64,000 nt of DNA from Erysipelotrichaceae bacterium (GTDB lineage: Bacteria > Bacillota_I > Bacilli_A > Erysipelotrichales > Erysipelotrichaceae): contig JAUNCS010000006.1 of the NCBI GenBank assembly GCA_030526485.1, forward strand, positions 1-64,000. The letters are read 5' to 3'. How positions within the stretch are numbered: the first letter of the stretch is position 1; each line of letters opens with the position of its first letter. Below, piece after piece: positions 1-8,019 of this stretch. The notes under the pieces were generated by a model. The model was not told the origin of the DNA, did not search any database, and saw only the letters and a list, made by a program, of their open reading frames with translations. Made by a program: the position numbers and the translations under genes.

Positions 1-54
1 GCTAGAGTAAAAGAATTCATGGACATCGTTAAAGAATTCAGAAAAACTTTATAA
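1..54 (+). CDS. 3' end of an unidentified protein
   Basis: An open frame enters from the left edge and ends at a TAA at 52-54, encoding 17 residues rich in Lys, Glu and Phe with the ending KEFRKTL. It is followed by a strong hairpin terminator and converges on the PHP phosphatase gene. The piece is too short to assign a family. It is accepted as a real gene end because of the terminator placement. Confidence 0.5.
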   Translation, partial: ARVKEFMDIVKEFRKTL

Positions 55-88
55 TCATCAATAACACTTATTGAAATAAATCCTTTCG

Positions 89-121
89 AAAATTAAAAGA
101 GGCACTGCCTCTTTTAATTTT
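89..121. terminator. Bidirectional intrinsic terminator
   Basis: A 15-bp perfect stem (89-103 with 107-121, loop ACT) carries runs of A and T on its outer flanks, so it can terminate in both directions. It lies between the convergent gene end at 54 and the PHP gene ending at 124. Confidence 0.85.
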
Positions 122-123
122 GC

Positions 124-978
124 CTATAACTTATGAAAAATCGGTTCCAACTTATCAAAGGTACAATACTCTTTATATCCCAGTTTCTTTAATTCTTCCT
201 TAGCCATATTCAGAATATCAATACTTAAATGTTCTCTTTTATGAGCATCAGAACCAATGGTAATAATTCTTCCACCAAGTTCCCTATACAGTTTCAAGAT
301 ATCCCTGCTCGGTGTTAAATCCTTTAAACCATAACGAATACTTGAAGCGTTGATTTCTATACCCTTTCCATCAGCTATTACTATTTTTAATATTTCTTCT
401 ATTAATGGTTTCAACAGTTCAAATGGATAATCACCCTCCAGATCATATCTTCTTAAAAGATCCATATGAGCTAATGCACTATAGTTCTTAAAGTTTTTAA
501 CTGTCTTAAGCATATCGAGATAATAGCCCTCATTATATTCTTTTTGACTCTTACCCTTCTGATAATCCTGATTCCAGGTTTCTAAATCATCAGTTTCATG
601 AAATGATAAAAGAAAGAAATCAAAGACCGGATACTTCTGAATCAATTCTTCATATTCCTTTATCCTGTGTGACTGAAGACCCAGTTCCAAGCCCTTTTTA
701 ATCACAACCTGGTCTTTATATTTATCGGCCAGTTCATCTATTCTTTTGATGTAATTAGGATAATCAACATTACTTAAAGGAACATATTTTCCATCGTTAT
801 AAGGACAGAAATATTCAAAGCCACGAGGATCATCATGATCTCTTTTAATACCATAGTCTACATGGTCAGTAAAACAGATTTCGTTTATACCCAATTTAAT
901 ATAATCCTTAACAAGTTCTTCCATATCATAGAAAGAGTCATCAGAATATTCACTGTGTAAATGATAGTCTACATTCAT
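124..978 (-). CDS. Histidinol-phosphatase-like PHP phosphoesterase
   Basis: This 284-residue PHP-domain metalloenzyme resembles HisK/HisJ-type histidinol phosphatases, which hydrolyse L-histidinol phosphate in the cytoplasm. The N-terminal metal motif HLHSEYSDDS is present, followed by FTDHVDYG, by HMD near residue 170 (part of SALAHMDLLRR) and by GSDAHKREHL near the C-terminus; these are the usual PHP metal-ligand blocks. Length fits the family. Its start overlaps the stop of the upstream PfkB kinase by 4 bases, so it is the last gene of a nitroreductase-kinase-phosphatase operon. No other his genes are visible, so the true substrate may be another phosphate ester. Confidence 0.75.
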   Translation of the reverse strand: MNVDYHLHSEYSDDSFYDMEELVKDYIKLGINEICFTDHVDYGIKRDHDDPRGFEYFCPYNDGKYVPLSNVDYPNYIKRIDELADKYKDQVVIKKGLELGLQSHRIKEYEELIQKYPVFDFFLLSFHETDDLETWNQDYQKGKSQKEYNEGYYLDMLKTVKNFKNYSALAHMDLLRRYDLEGDYPFELLKPLIEEILKIVIADGKGIEINASSIRYGLKDLTPSRDILKLYRELGGRIITIGSDAHKREHLSIDILNMAKEELKKLGYKEYCTFDKLEPIFHKL

Positions 979-1889
979 AAGATTTCCTCTACTTTCAAAT
1001 TCTTACTCCAGCTGTTGGCACCATTTTTAACGATACATTTTGAAGCGAATTTGTGCCCCAATTTGGCTGATTCAATAATATCCATATCTTTACTCATTCC
1101 GTGGATAAAACCCGCTACAAAGCTATCTCCTGCCCCTGTAGTATCAATTATGTTATCTACTATAAGAGCATTTACATAAGTACTTAATTCTTTATTCCTT
1201 ATATAGCAACCCTTCTTGCCACACTTGATAATGACATTCTTAATTCCACATTTAAACAGTTCTTCTGCAGCTTCTTCAATAGTATTTTTATCAGTAAAAT
1301 ATAAGGCTTCAATATCATTGGGGAAGAAATAATCCAGATACTTAAGACACTTCATATCAAAGCACTTTTCATTGTGTTTTGGCTTAACCATATCGGCGCA
1401 TAGTATCTTATTCTTTCTTTTGATATCTTCAAACAATACACACATTTCATCATCATTTAAACGATTAGAAATAAACATTGAACCCAAAGATACGATATCG
1501 ATATCATCCAAATCATAATGAATATTATTAACTGATAACTCGCGCATCGAACCACTTAAAGTAGAAATGAAATGACGCTTGCGCATTTCATCAATCAGGA
1601 TAACGGAAACATTGGTCTTTTCATCAATAAAACAGTCATCACTTATTTTTACATTATTATTTAAACAGTAATTATAGATAGCTTTGCCAGCATCATCATT
1701 TCCTAAAGTAGTTACAAATGATGTATCAATTCCACTATTTGCCAAGATGACTGCCTCATTTAAACCATCGCCACCAAAGTTTAATAAGTTTTCTTTAGAA
1801 CGTACTGAAAAGGAAGATAAAACATCTTCCTTAACTCCATCAACAATGATATCGATACAGGCTGTACCGATAATTAGTACCTTCTTCAT
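975..1889 (-). CDS. PfkB-family carbohydrate kinase
   Basis: This is a 304-residue ribokinase/PfkB-fold sugar or nucleoside kinase. The N-terminal sugar-binding glycines are visible (NFGGDGLNEAVILANSG), as is the C-terminal signature DTTGAGDSFVAGF, with the catalytic Asp and anion-hole GAGD. The substrate cannot be read from sequence; ribose, fructose and nucleosides are all possible. The gene is translationally coupled at both ends: its start touches the nitroreductase stop at 1889 and its stop overlaps the PHP phosphatase start. Confidence 0.8.
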   Translation of the reverse strand: MKKVLIIGTACIDIIVDGVKEDVLSSFSVRSKENLLNFGGDGLNEAVILANSGIDTSFVTTLGNDDAGKAIYNYCLNNNVKISDDCFIDEKTNVSVILIDEMRKRHFISTLSGSMRELSVNNIHYDLDDIDIVSLGSMFISNRLNDDEMCVLFEDIKRKNKILCADMVKPKHNEKCFDMKCLKYLDYFFPNDIEALYFTDKNTIEEAAEELFKCGIKNVIIKCGKKGCYIRNKELSTYVNALIVDNIIDTTGAGDSFVAGFIHGMSKDMDIIESAKLGHKFASKCIVKNGANSWSKNLKVEEIL

Positions 1890-2409
1890 TATTTAACGTA
1901 ATAAATATAGTTTTCTTTTCTTGGATGAGCAATATTCTTATCACCTGCACGATAACCAATTACACAGTTACCAATGCCTTCATAATCACCTTCAATACCA
2001 AGATCCTTTAAGATTTGCTTGCCCTCTTCAGTTTCAAAAGTTTCCTTGGCGCGATGAATCCAGATACCATCTAGACCCAATGCTTCAGCAGCATTTAATA
2101 AGTTACCCATAACAAGAGAACCATCATAAAGATATGTAGGTCTATTCTTATCAGCTAAAACAGTAAGCACTACTGGGCCACCATAGAAAGGATCATTATC
2201 AGTACCCATTATTTCAGCATTAATTCTTGATAACTTGTCTCTTAATTCTTTATTTGTAACCGCAACAATAAGAGGTGATTGCTTGCCCATACCAGTAGGT
2301 GCATAAGTACCAGCCTCACAAATCTGTTCCACCAATTCAAAAGGAACTTCCTTATTTGAAAAAGCACGACAGCTTCTTCTGTTTTTAATACATTAATTAC
2401 TTCATTCAT
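1889..2409 (-). pseudogene. Nitroreductase family protein, single-base frameshift
   Basis: A small FMN-dependent nitroreductase reads in two frames. From the ATG at 2409 the first ten codons (MNEVINVLKT) match the family start. The family motif RRSCRAFSNKEVP then appears only after a shift, from about position 2380, and continues in the frame ending at 1889. Losing one A from the purine run after codon 10 explains the break. The rest (EICEAG-like segment, PTGMGKQSP, NCVIGY) is intact, so this is either a very recent pseudogene, a phase-variable tract or a sequencing error. It is first in the operon with the PfkB kinase and PHP phosphatase. Confidence 0.75.
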
Positions 2410-2415
2410 GTCTAT

Positions 2416-2421
2416 ATTATA
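2416..2421 (-). promoter_or_regulatory. -10 element of nitroreductase operon, leaderless geometry
   Basis: TATAAT on the minus strand lies 6 nt before the ATG at 2409, and there is no Shine-Dalgarno. Transcription would begin at or next to the start codon. No good -35 is seen; the U-tract of the preceding terminator lies just upstream. Confidence 0.5.
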
Positions 2422-2431
2422 AGCCCAAAAC

Positions 2432-2454
2432 AAAAAGAGCCATTAAGGCTCTTG
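2432..2454 (-). terminator. Terminator of the BMP transporter operon
   Basis: On the minus strand, AGAGCC-TTAAT-GGCTCT is followed by five T, G and four more T, 26 bases after the lipoprotein stop codon. It ends just before the -10 of the next operon. Confidence 0.85.
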
Positions 2455-2479
2455 ATGTATAACAAATGAAAATTCTAAA

Positions 2480-3523
2480 TTAGTTTTCGCTGTAGTTAGG
2501 AGTAACAACGATTTCACCAGCTACGATCTTAGCGATGATGTCATTAACCTGAGTAGCTACTTCTTCAGGCATTTCAGATGAGAAAGCAGCGATGCTTACA
2601 ACACCATCATGTAAACCTGGGAAGCTCTGGCCACCGTAGTTACCAGCCTTGATTAAATCAGTCTGTGAAGAAATCATGAATGGGATGTCGATTAACATAG
2701 AAGTTAACATCTTACCACCTTCAACTAAAGCTGACTGGTCAGAAGTATAACCGATGCACCAAACACCATTTTCAGAACAGTACTGAAGAGCACCTAAACC
2801 AGTGTGGTCACAAGTCTGAAGGATTACATCAGCACCAGCTTCATGCATAGCCTTAGCAGTTTCATAACCTAGGTTAGAGTCATCGAAAGTACCAGTAATA
2901 ACAGTCTTAACTTCTACATTAGCATTGATAGACTTAACGCCTTCAACGAAAGCATTCTTATCTGACTGCTGAGTAGTGTTGTTACCACCACCGATGTAAC
3001 CAACTACACCAGTCTGAGTCATTAAAGCAGCGATAACACCAGAAACGTAAGCACCTTCACATTCTCTGTAATCAGCGAACATAATGTTCTTTGGAAGATC
3101 TTCTTCAGCGATATCTTCTGGAGCATTACCAGTGATGAAGAAGTTTACAGTATCAAAGTCTTCAGCAACATTGCAGATAGCCTGGCCGTATTGCGCACCA
3201 TGGCCGATGATGAAGTCAAAACCTTCTTCAGCATAGCTTCTAGCTACTGCTTCAGCAGTTGCAACGTCAACGTTTTCAGTATAAGCAACTTCATAGCCCT
3301 GAGATTCAATAGTCATTAAACCTTCATAAGCTGACTGGTTCCATGACTGGTCAGTGATTGAACCAGGAAGAATAACAGCAATCTTAGATACAGTGTTACG
3401 ATCAGCAACTGGAGCACTGTTGTCACCAGCTGTAGAATTGTTGTCTTCAGTCTTATTTGAAGAACAAGCAGCAAGGCTTAGTACCATCATTACAGATAGT
3501 AATAAAGCGAATAATTTTTTCAT
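2480..3523 (-). CDS. BMP/PnrA-family substrate-binding lipoprotein
   Basis: This 347-residue extracytoplasmic binding protein is of the BMP (PnrA/Med) family, members of which bind purine nucleosides or related compounds. It has a signal peptide with lipobox LSLAAC, then an acidic Asn/Glu linker and the BMP core: VAVILPGSITDQSWNQSAYEG at residues 47-67, the GHGAQYGQAI motif, and GYIGGGNNTTQQSDKNAF. It is the last gene of a five-gene importer operon. A Shine-Dalgarno (GGGAGG) precedes the ATG, and a small ACTCA/TGAGT hairpin lies in the 45-bp gap to the permease gene, perhaps stabilising the abundant binding-protein message. The ligand may be a nucleoside or, given the COG0212 neighbour, a thiamin-related compound. 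Confidence 0.85.
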   Translation of the reverse strand: MKKLFALLLSVMMVLSLAACSSNKTEDNNSTAGDNSAPVADRNTVSKIAVILPGSITDQSWNQSAYEGLMTIESQGYEVAYTENVDVATAEAVARSYAEEGFDFIIGHGAQYGQAICNVAEDFDTVNFFITGNAPEDIAEEDLPKNIMFADYRECEGAYVSGVIAALMTQTGVVGYIGGGNNTTQQSDKNAFVEGVKSINANVEVKTVITGTFDDSNLGYETAKAMHEAGADVILQTCDHTGLGALQYCSENGVWCIGYTSDQSALVEGGKMLTSMLIDIPFMISSQTDLIKAGNYGGQSFPGLHDGVVSIAAFSSEMPEEVATQVNDIIAKIVAGEIVVTPNYSEN

Positions 3524-3568
3524 TTTCTTTCCTCCCTATATATGACACTCAAATGAGTTATCACCAAA

Positions 3569-4510
3569 TTAACGGCTTTCCTTATCAAAAGGAAGACCAA
3601 GCTCCTTAGGAGCCCTTAGGTTGCGTCCACCGATAGCCAATACCACAATAGTAATCAGATATGGCAAAGCAACAAAGAACTGGAACGGTAATGAAGAGCC
3701 CATTACCTGTAGACGAATCTGTAAGGCTTCGATTGAACCAAAAGTAAATGAAGCCAGAACCGCAACCAGCGGATTCCATCTCGCCAATATAACAATAGCC
3801 AAGCAGATAAAGCCACGACCGCTGGTAACACCTTCTGAGAAGGCACCAACTGAGCCAAGTACCAGTGAGGCACCACCAATACCCGCTGCAAAGCCACAGA
3901 ACATATAACTTAAAATTCTAAAGCGGTAAACATTAACACCACATGATTGAGCAACCTTAGGATCTTCGCCAACAGATGTTAATAGTAAACCAAGTTTTGT
4001 CTTCTTCATCACAAAGAACATGATTAAGGCAAAGATTACTGCCCCATATGTAAGTAATGACTGTTCGAAGAAGACAGGTCCGATAAACGGAATTTTTGAT
4101 AATAGAGGAATCTTAACAATCGGGAATGTCGCAATCGCAATATTTGCATTGTTAGTTCCAAAGACAATTCTATTTAAGAAGTTAGTAAAACCAGCCGCAA
4201 AGATATTAAACATAATACCGGTAATTGACTGATCCTGTTTCAATAAGACTGACCAGATAGCAGGGATCAGTGATACAAACATACCAGCTAAGCCACCAGC
4301 TAAAACACCTAACCAAAGTGAACCGGTTTTTAAGGCTACAATGTAAGAGAATAATGATCCAAATAACATTTCGCCTTCAATAGAAATACCAATGGCACCT
4401 GCTTTTTCTAAGAAGCAGTCACCGACTGAAGCATAGATTAGTGGTACTGCCATTCTGACACCAGCACCAAATAAAGCTACAAGGAAAGTCATTGTAAAGA
4501 AATCTTTCAT
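3569..4510 (-). CDS. BMP-type ABC importer, permease 2
   Basis: This 313-residue polytopic membrane protein is of the RbsC-like permease family used by nucleoside/BMP importers (NupQ/YufQ type). It opens with hydrophobic segments and the conserved stretch SVGDCFLEKAGAIGISIEGEM, then GSLFSYIVA; later come GVNVYRFRILSYMFCGFAAGIGGASL and TSGRGFICLAIVILARWNPL, matching the cytoplasmic loop that contacts the ATPase. It starts 1 base after the stop of permease 1. Confidence 0.85.
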   Translation of the reverse strand: MKDFFTMTFLVALFGAGVRMAVPLIYASVGDCFLEKAGAIGISIEGEMLFGSLFSYIVALKTGSLWLGVLAGGLAGMFVSLIPAIWSVLLKQDQSITGIMFNIFAAGFTNFLNRIVFGTNNANIAIATFPIVKIPLLSKIPFIGPVFFEQSLLTYGAVIFALIMFFVMKKTKLGLLLTSVGEDPKVAQSCGVNVYRFRILSYMFCGFAAGIGGASLVLGSVGAFSEGVTSGRGFICLAIVILARWNPLVAVLASFTFGSIEALQIRLQVMGSSLPFQFFVALPYLITIVVLAIGGRNLRAPKELGLPFDKESR

Positions 4511-4511
4511 C

Positions 4512-5564
4512 TTACTTCACCTTCTTTCTCTTGTCTAAGTAGACGCTTATTGCCATACCTAAAAGAATAAATAGAACAATTAATGCTTCAAGTACTGAGG
4601 CAAATGATGTTGGGATACCGGTTTTTACTTGCATAGTAACAGCACCTGAACTGATTAAGGCCATAAAGAAAGCCGCAATCACAATACCGATAGGATTTAA
4701 GTTACCAAGTAAGGCAACAACAATGCCACCAAAGCCAAAGTCTGCTGCTACACCACTCATTAATCGACCAGTATTACCGGCAACCTGCATCATACCCGCA
4801 AGGCCACAGATAGCACCTGATATAAGCATGGCAATGAAATAGTATTTCTTTTCAGAGATACCTGAATAGCGGCTGGCCTTGATAGAGCCACCCAATACTC
4901 TTAAGTTATAACCAAACTTTGTCTTATAAATGACAATGGCATATATCACAACCATGATAAGAGCGATAATTACCCCATAATTGATTCTTGAACCGGTAAA
5001 GATTTTTGGAATCATCGTACCAATCTTGGCAGATTGAGGTTCAGCACCTGCTCTTAAATGGTAGAAAATAATATAACTGATTAACTGCGTTGCGATATAG
5101 TTAAGCATTAAGGTCACAACCAGTTCGGAAGCATTAAACATTGTCTTAAAGATTGAAGCGATAGAGGCATATAAACCGCCCATCAGCATACCTAACAAGG
5201 CACCTAAGACAAGTGAGAAGATGCCAAGTGACTTACCTAATGGGGAAACGCCAACAAGAGTCATACCCAGGGCACCAAATAAAATCTGGCCTTCGCCACC
5301 CAGGTTTGTCAGTTTGCACTGTAATGTAAAGCTAACACCAACACCTACCAGTAACAACGGTGTAAAGTACATAGATACTTCACCAAGCGAAGATACTGAC
5401 GACATAGGTCTAAGTATCATGTAGTAATAGGCGTCCATTGGATTAGCACCACTGGCAATAACCAGAAGCGAACCAACAAGCATTGCCATAATTACACTGC
5501 AGACAATGATAATGATTTTCTTCAGGGATTCTAAGCTTTGAAACTGATTTAATAATTTTCTCAT
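4512..5564 (-). CDS. BMP-type ABC importer, permease 1
   Basis: This 350-residue membrane permease is of the NupP/YufP type, the partner of permease 2 in a heterodimeric channel. It has about ten hydrophobic helices, the conserved LTNLGGEGQILFGALG segment, and the coupling region YNLRVLGGSIKASRYSGISEKKYYF followed by GGIVVALLGNLNPIGI. Its ATG overlaps the ATPase stop by 4 bases, indicating translational coupling. Confidence 0.85.
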   Translation of the reverse strand: MRKLLNQFQSLESLKKIIIIVCSVIMAMLVGSLLVIASGANPMDAYYYMILRPMSSVSSLGEVSMYFTPLLLVGVGVSFTLQCKLTNLGGEGQILFGALGMTLVGVSPLGKSLGIFSLVLGALLGMLMGGLYASIASIFKTMFNASELVVTLMLNYIATQLISYIIFYHLRAGAEPQSAKIGTMIPKIFTGSRINYGVIIALIMVVIYAIVIYKTKFGYNLRVLGGSIKASRYSGISEKKYYFIAMLISGAICGLAGMMQVAGNTGRLMSGVAADFGFGGIVVALLGNLNPIGIVIAAFFMALISSGAVTMQVKTGIPTSFASVLEALIVLFILLGMAISVYLDKRKKVK

Positions 5565-7075
5565 GCTTTACCTCCCATCATCATATAAACAACATCACCT
5601 GTGCTGGCTGTATTTGGATCACATTCGCCAATAATTTCACCGCGATATAAAACCACAATACGGTCACAGATGGCAAATAATTCTTCTAAGTCACTTGATA
5701 AGACAAGGATGCCACTGCCATTTTTCTTAGCTTCCAATAGACGACTTCTAACCGAATATGAAGCCTTGATATCCAAGCCTCTTGTTGGATAAGAACAGAT
5801 CAAGACATTAGAAACTTCTTCCATTTCTCTGGCCAGGATAAACTTTTGCAGGTTACCACCAGACAGATTAGCCGATCTGACATTCTGATCCTTGGCGCGG
5901 ACATCAAACTTTTCCATGCCCTTCTTGCAGTCTTCATTAATCTTCTTGTTATCTAATAAACCAAATTTCTTTGGCACTTTAATTTTTCTTAATAACCAGT
6001 TAGAAACTAAAGAGAAATCAGAAACCGTACCAGTATGATTACGGTCAGAAGGGATATAAGCTACACCTTTTTCCATAAATTCTTTAGTCTTGCCTGGCTT
6101 CAGGTTTTCACCAGCTACCTCAATAGAACCTTTGGTAACATTTCTGACACCAGCCAGTACCTGAGCCAGTTCTTCCTGGCCATTGCCTTCAACACCAGCA
6201 ATGCCCACGATTTCACCCTTATGAATAGTCAGGTCGACATGATTTAGAGTTTGTACGCCTCTATCATCCTTGGCAGCCAGATCTTTACAGTTCATGATTA
6301 CGATATCTGATGGCTTTTCTTTTTCGAAATTAAATTTCTTTAAGGCATCTTCACCAGACATCATAGTTACGATAATATCTTTATTCGCATCAGCAGTCTT
6401 AACTTCACCAGTAACTCTACCAGCTGATAAGACATTGATACGATCAGAAATTTCCAGTACTTCATCAAGCTTATGGGAAATAAAGATTACACCCTTATTT
6501 AATGAAGTCATATTTCTGATGATCTTAAATAAAGATTCGCATTCCGCCGGTAACAATACAGCGGTTGGCTCATCAAGAATAAGAATTTCTGCACCAACAT
6601 ATAAAACCTTTAAGATTTCTACTTTCTGCTGCATAGAAATGCTTAACTGTTCAACTGGACAGTCAAGGTCAACGTCAATACCAAACTGAGCCTTTAATTC
6701 TTCCAGCCTGTCCTTAACCTTTTTCTTGTTTAAAACAGAAAATGATTTATCATCAGAAATTAAAATAATATTTTCAACAGCATTGAAACGGCCAATCAGC
6801 ATAAAGTGCTGATGAACCATGCCAATAGAAAAAAACATGGCATCTTTTACTGAGTTAATATTAGCTCTTGAACCGTTCACGAAAATCTGACCACTATCTG
6901 GTTTATATATGCCATAAATAATGTTCATTAAAGTACTCTTACCGGCACCATTTTCACCAAGTAAAGCCAGTACTTCGCCCTTTTGTAAGTGAAGAGAGAT
7001 GTTATCATTTGCCTTAACATCCTTAAAACTCTTACTTATACCCTTTAGTTCAAGCAGATAATTCTCATTTGCCAT
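5561..7075 (-). CDS. BMP-type ABC importer, double-domain ATPase
   Basis: This 504-residue cytoplasmic ATPase has two nucleotide-binding domains in tandem, like RbsA and NupO/YufO. Domain 1 has an intact Walker A (GENGAGKST, about residue 40), a signature region (QLSISMQQKVEILKVL) and Walker B (ILILDEPTAVL). Domain 2 has a degenerate Walker A (GVEGNGQEEL, lacking the GKS/T core) but a good signature (LSGGNLQKFILARE). This asymmetry is normal for the family. The gene lies 30 bases after the 5-FCL-like gene and overlaps permease 1. Confidence 0.9.
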   Translation of the reverse strand: MANENYLLELKGISKSFKDVKANDNISLHLQKGEVLALLGENGAGKSTLMNIIYGIYKPDSGQIFVNGSRANINSVKDAMFFSIGMVHQHFMLIGRFNAVENIILISDDKSFSVLNKKKVKDRLEELKAQFGIDVDLDCPVEQLSISMQQKVEILKVLYVGAEILILDEPTAVLLPAECESLFKIIRNMTSLNKGVIFISHKLDEVLEISDRINVLSAGRVTGEVKTADANKDIIVTMMSGEDALKKFNFEKEKPSDIVIMNCKDLAAKDDRGVQTLNHVDLTIHKGEIVGIAGVEGNGQEELAQVLAGVRNVTKGSIEVAGENLKPGKTKEFMEKGVAYIPSDRNHTGTVSDFSLVSNWLLRKIKVPKKFGLLDNKKINEDCKKGMEKFDVRAKDQNVRSANLSGGNLQKFILAREMEEVSNVLICSYPTRGLDIKASYSVRSRLLEAKKNGSGILVLSSDLEELFAICDRIVVLYRGEIIGECDPNTASTGDVVYMMMGGKA

Positions 7076-7105
7076 GTTTTAAATTCCTTTATTCTAATAA
7101 AAAGC

Positions 7106-7858
7106 TTATTTACAGTGAACTCTGCACCATAATTCCTGTACAGGTGGAATCTGTTCTCTCATACCTGGAGCAAGTCTTGCCCAGATAATGCCCTTGCTAG
7201 GACGTGGGAATTCATGTCTAGTTTCAATGATTCTTGTAGGAGTAACGATATAGTCGATAGCTGTATCGTATTCTTCTACTGTTACTGGTACATCAGCAAC
7301 CTGGCAATCATGACCAGCACCAATGATAACTGTATCCTTATCAGCGATACCAACAGTTGAAAGCATAGCCCATTCTAAGTCGAAGTAGCCATGGCCCTTA
7401 CCAAATCTGATACCACTTGGTGTGATAGCGCTAGCACCAGTTACCATCATATCAATATGATTAATCTTTTCTGAAAGCTGAGCTAATGTCTGGTGTTTCC
7501 AGTATCTGCCAATGCCATCAAGTAATGAAGCAACTTCTTCCTTACCTTCAGGAATCTGACCTGGTTCAATTAAGAAGAAACCTCTAGTAATACCATAGTT
7601 AGTCATGATAACAGTCTTCTTATCCTTAAAAGCTCTTTCTCTTAAAGTTTCAAGATTGTTGTCAGGAGTAATAAAGATTACCTTAGCATTCTTATACATA
7701 TCAGTAGCACAAAGAAGTTCTGTACCCTTTTCACTACCTTCATAATCACAGATAAATTCAGAGAACTGCCAGCTAAATTTTGAATCTGGTTTAGCTACCT
7801 TTAATAGTTCTTCCCAAATACGAACACGTTCAGTTTTTGCATCAACTTTTACTTCCAT
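7106..7858 (-). CDS. COG0212-type 5-formyltetrahydrofolate cyclo-ligase paralog
   Basis: This 250-residue cytoplasmic protein of the MTHFS fold carries the Gly-rich segment FGKGHGYFDLEWAML near residue 165. That spacing and the DLEWA ending are typical of the COG0212 5-FCL-like subgroup rather than true 5-FCL (which has GGGYYDR). The frame extends to a TTG at 7876, but the ATG at 7858 is preferred because AAAGGAG lies just before it. As first gene of a BMP importer operon it probably acts on the imported ligand. From memory, COG0212 paralogs have been linked to thiamin metabolism rather than folate; whether that holds here is inference. Confidence 0.75.
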   Translation of the reverse strand: MEVKVDAKTERVRIWEELLKVAKPDSKFSWQFSEFICDYEGSEKGTELLCATDMYKNAKVIFITPDNNLETLRERAFKDKKTVIMTNYGITRGFFLIEPGQIPEGKEEVASLLDGIGRYWKHQTLAQLSEKINHIDMMVTGASAITPSGIRFGKGHGYFDLEWAMLSTVGIADKDTVIIGAGHDCQVADVPVTVEEYDTAIDYIVTPTRIIETRHEFPRPSKGIIWARLAPGMREQIPPVQELWCRVHCK

Positions 7859-7886
7859 AAAGACTCCTTTTTTCAAATACTTTTCA

Positions 7887-7914
7887 ATATTAACATATGT
7901 AAAAAATGTTTCAA
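7887..7914 (-). promoter_or_regulatory. Promoter of the BMP importer operon
   Basis: The minus strand reads TTGAAA (7909-7914), a 16-base spacer, then TAATAT (7887-7892). The leader is about 20 nt and ends in the AAAGGAG ribosome site. No riboswitch-like fold was recognised between here and the oppA terminator. Confidence 0.5.
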
Positions 7915-7963
7915 TATGATTTAAAAACGTAATCCCTTACAAATTAAAAATTTCTTCAAAGAA

Positions 7964-7995
7964 TAAAAAAAGGACCTATATTACTATAGATCCTT
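7964..7995 (-). terminator. Terminator of the opp operon
   Basis: On the minus strand a 10-bp stem (AAGGATCTAT with ATAGGTCCTT, one G-U pair) is followed by seven T. It begins 25 bases after the oppA stop. Confidence 0.85.
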
Positions 7996-8019
7996 AGATT
8001 AACTAATTATTTAAATTAA

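Noticed and set aside
961-1179. Plus-strand open frame over the PfkB gene
   Set aside because: It is the antisense shadow of a clear kinase; no ribosome site or family match. The same holds for other antisense frames in the window.
6400-6600. Second ATPase domain of the BMP importer as a decayed domain
   Set aside because: The degenerate Walker A in domain 2 is normal for this importer family and its signature motif is intact.
7859-7876. TTG start extending the COG0212 protein by six codons
   Set aside because: The extension spans the AAAGGAG ribosome site itself; the ATG at 7858 is correctly spaced.
7859-7964. TPP riboswitch before the BMP importer operon
   Set aside because: No CTGAGA-type core or matching fold is seen in the short AT-rich leader.
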